A DNA stretch of 5,435 nt from NCBI GenBank assembly GCA_013362835.1, contig JABFVJ010000483.1, positions 1 through 5,435 on the forward strand, in the 5' to 3' direction. Of this stretch, positions 4,736 through 5,435 are shown piece after piece. Source of the DNA: Nonomuraea sp. GTDB lineage: Bacteria; Actinomycetota; Actinomycetes; Streptosporangiales; Streptosporangiaceae. The notes under the pieces were generated by a model. The model was not told the origin of the DNA. It worked only from the letters and a program-made list of their open reading frames with translations, and did no database searches. Positions within the stretch are counted from its first letter, which is position 1. Every line of letters begins with the position of its first letter. A program made the translations under genes and the position numbers.

Positions 4736-5435
4736 ATGAGTGACATCCGGGTCGGCCTGATCGGATACGGCACCGCGGGAGCGTTCTTCCACGCCCCGCT
4801 GATCCACGCCACCCCGGGCCTGAGGCTGGCCGCGGTCGTGACCAGGAACCCGGAGCGGCAGGCCGAGGTGGCGGCCAAGTACGGCGCCGCCGGTGTGGCG
4901 GACGTACGGGAGTTGTGGGGGCGAAGCGATCTCGTGGTGGTCGCCTCGCCGAACAGGACGCACGTCAGCATGGCCGCCGCCGCCCTGACCGAGGGGCTGC
5001 CGGTCGTCGTCGACAAGCCCGTGGCCCGCACCGCCGCGGAGGCACGCGAGCTGCTGCGGCTGGCCGAGGATCGCGACCTCATGCTGACCGTGTTCCAGAA
5101 CCGCCGCTGGGACGGCGACTTCCTCACCACGCGCCGCCTGATCGACGAGGGACGGCTGGGCGAGGTGCTGAGGTTCGAGTCGAGGTTCGAACGGTGGCGC
5201 CCGGTCCCCAAGGGCGGCTGGCGGGAGACCGGAGGCGCCGCGGAGATCGGCGGCCTGCTCTACGACCTGGGCACCCACCTGGTCGACCAGGCGCTGCAGC
5301 TCTTCGGCCCCGCGCACGAGGTCTACTGCGAGAGCGACGTCCGGCGGGAGGGCGTGGCCTCCGACGACGACACGTTCATCGCCCTGACCCACGCGGGTGG
5401 GGTGCGGTCCCATCTGTGGGCGAGTTCGACGGCGG
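4736..5435 (+). CDS. Gfo/Idh/MocA-family oxidoreductase, YdgJ/IolW-like (cut by right edge)
   Basis: The first 233 residues of a protein whose relatives are about 340-350 long; the C-terminus lies beyond the window. The N-terminal Rossmann fold begins RVGLIGYGTAG with glycines at 10, 12 and 15 for NAD(P) binding. VVVDKPVA (90-97) carries the family's (E/D)KP motif with K94. QNRRWDGDF (121-129) and YDLGTHLVDQAL (176-187) match the E. coli YdgJ / B. subtilis IolW branch, which oxidises or reduces inositols and related sugars with NADP(H); D177 and H181 lie in the expected catalytic helix. Sugar or polyol dehydrogenase activity is likely, but the substrate cannot be read from this part. It starts at ATG 4736 behind a -10 box suited to leaderless transcription and seems to be its own unit, with anything downstream unseen. 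Confidence 0.9.
   Translation, partial: MSDIRVGLIGYGTAGAFFHAPLIHATPGLRLAAVVTRNPERQAEVAAKYGAAGVADVRELWGRSDLVVVASPNRTHVSMAAAALTEGLPVVVDKPVARTAAEARELLRLAEDRDLMLTVFQNRRWDGDFLTTRRLIDEGRLGEVLRFESRFERWRPVPKGGWRETGGAAEIGGLLYDLGTHLVDQALQLFGPAHEVYCESDVRREGVASDDDTFIALTHAGGVRSHLWASSTA

Noticed and set aside
4676..5413. A 245-codon minus-strand open frame over the oxidoreductase
   Set aside because: Antisense shadow; the plus strand encodes an unmistakable Rossmann-fold oxidoreductase.

Overview
This window is high-GC DNA with a strong preference for G or C at third codon positions. That, together with several start codons lacking a Shine-Dalgarno sequence but preceded by TANNNT -10 boxes, points to an actinomycete chromosome. 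The gene types (PucR-type regulator, secreted M6 protease, PtpB-like phosphatase, Gfo/Idh/MocA oxidoreductase) fit a soil actinomycete. A Streptosporangiaceae or Streptomyces relative is my guess, but the sequence does not fix the genus.

Layout: (1) 1-426, minus strand: the N-terminal 142 residues of a PucR/CdaR-type helix-turn-helix regulator, cut by the left edge. (2) 427-536: a divergent intergenic region holding three tandem 9-bp CGTCWAT repeats that abut the next start codon. (3) 537-2648, plus: a complete secreted M6 (immune-inhibitor-A-like) metalloprotease of 703 residues. (4) 2649-2700: a convergent junction with two overlapping, mutually exclusive hairpins. (5) 2671-3597, minus: a 308-residue protein of unknown function with two membrane segments and a long helical tail. 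(6) 3598-3661: a compact divergent promoter region. (7) 3662-4453, plus: a PtpB-like tyrosine/lipid phosphatase. (8) 4454-4735: a gene-free spacer with a 39-bp tandem repeat and an inverted repeat. (9) 4736 to the right edge, plus: the first 233 residues of a Gfo/Idh/MocA oxidoreductase resembling YdgJ/IolW.

The genes alternate in direction and do not form an obvious operon or pathway. The closest regulatory link is the PucR-type regulator diverging from the protease over a repeat-bearing spacer, so it could control the protease; this is inference. I see no mobile element, CRISPR array, tRNA, rRNA or clear new defence or biosynthetic system. The parts most worth a second look are the 9-bp repeats at the protease start, the nested hairpins at the convergent junction, the unknown two-TM protein with its very short divergent promoter, and the 39-bp repeat.
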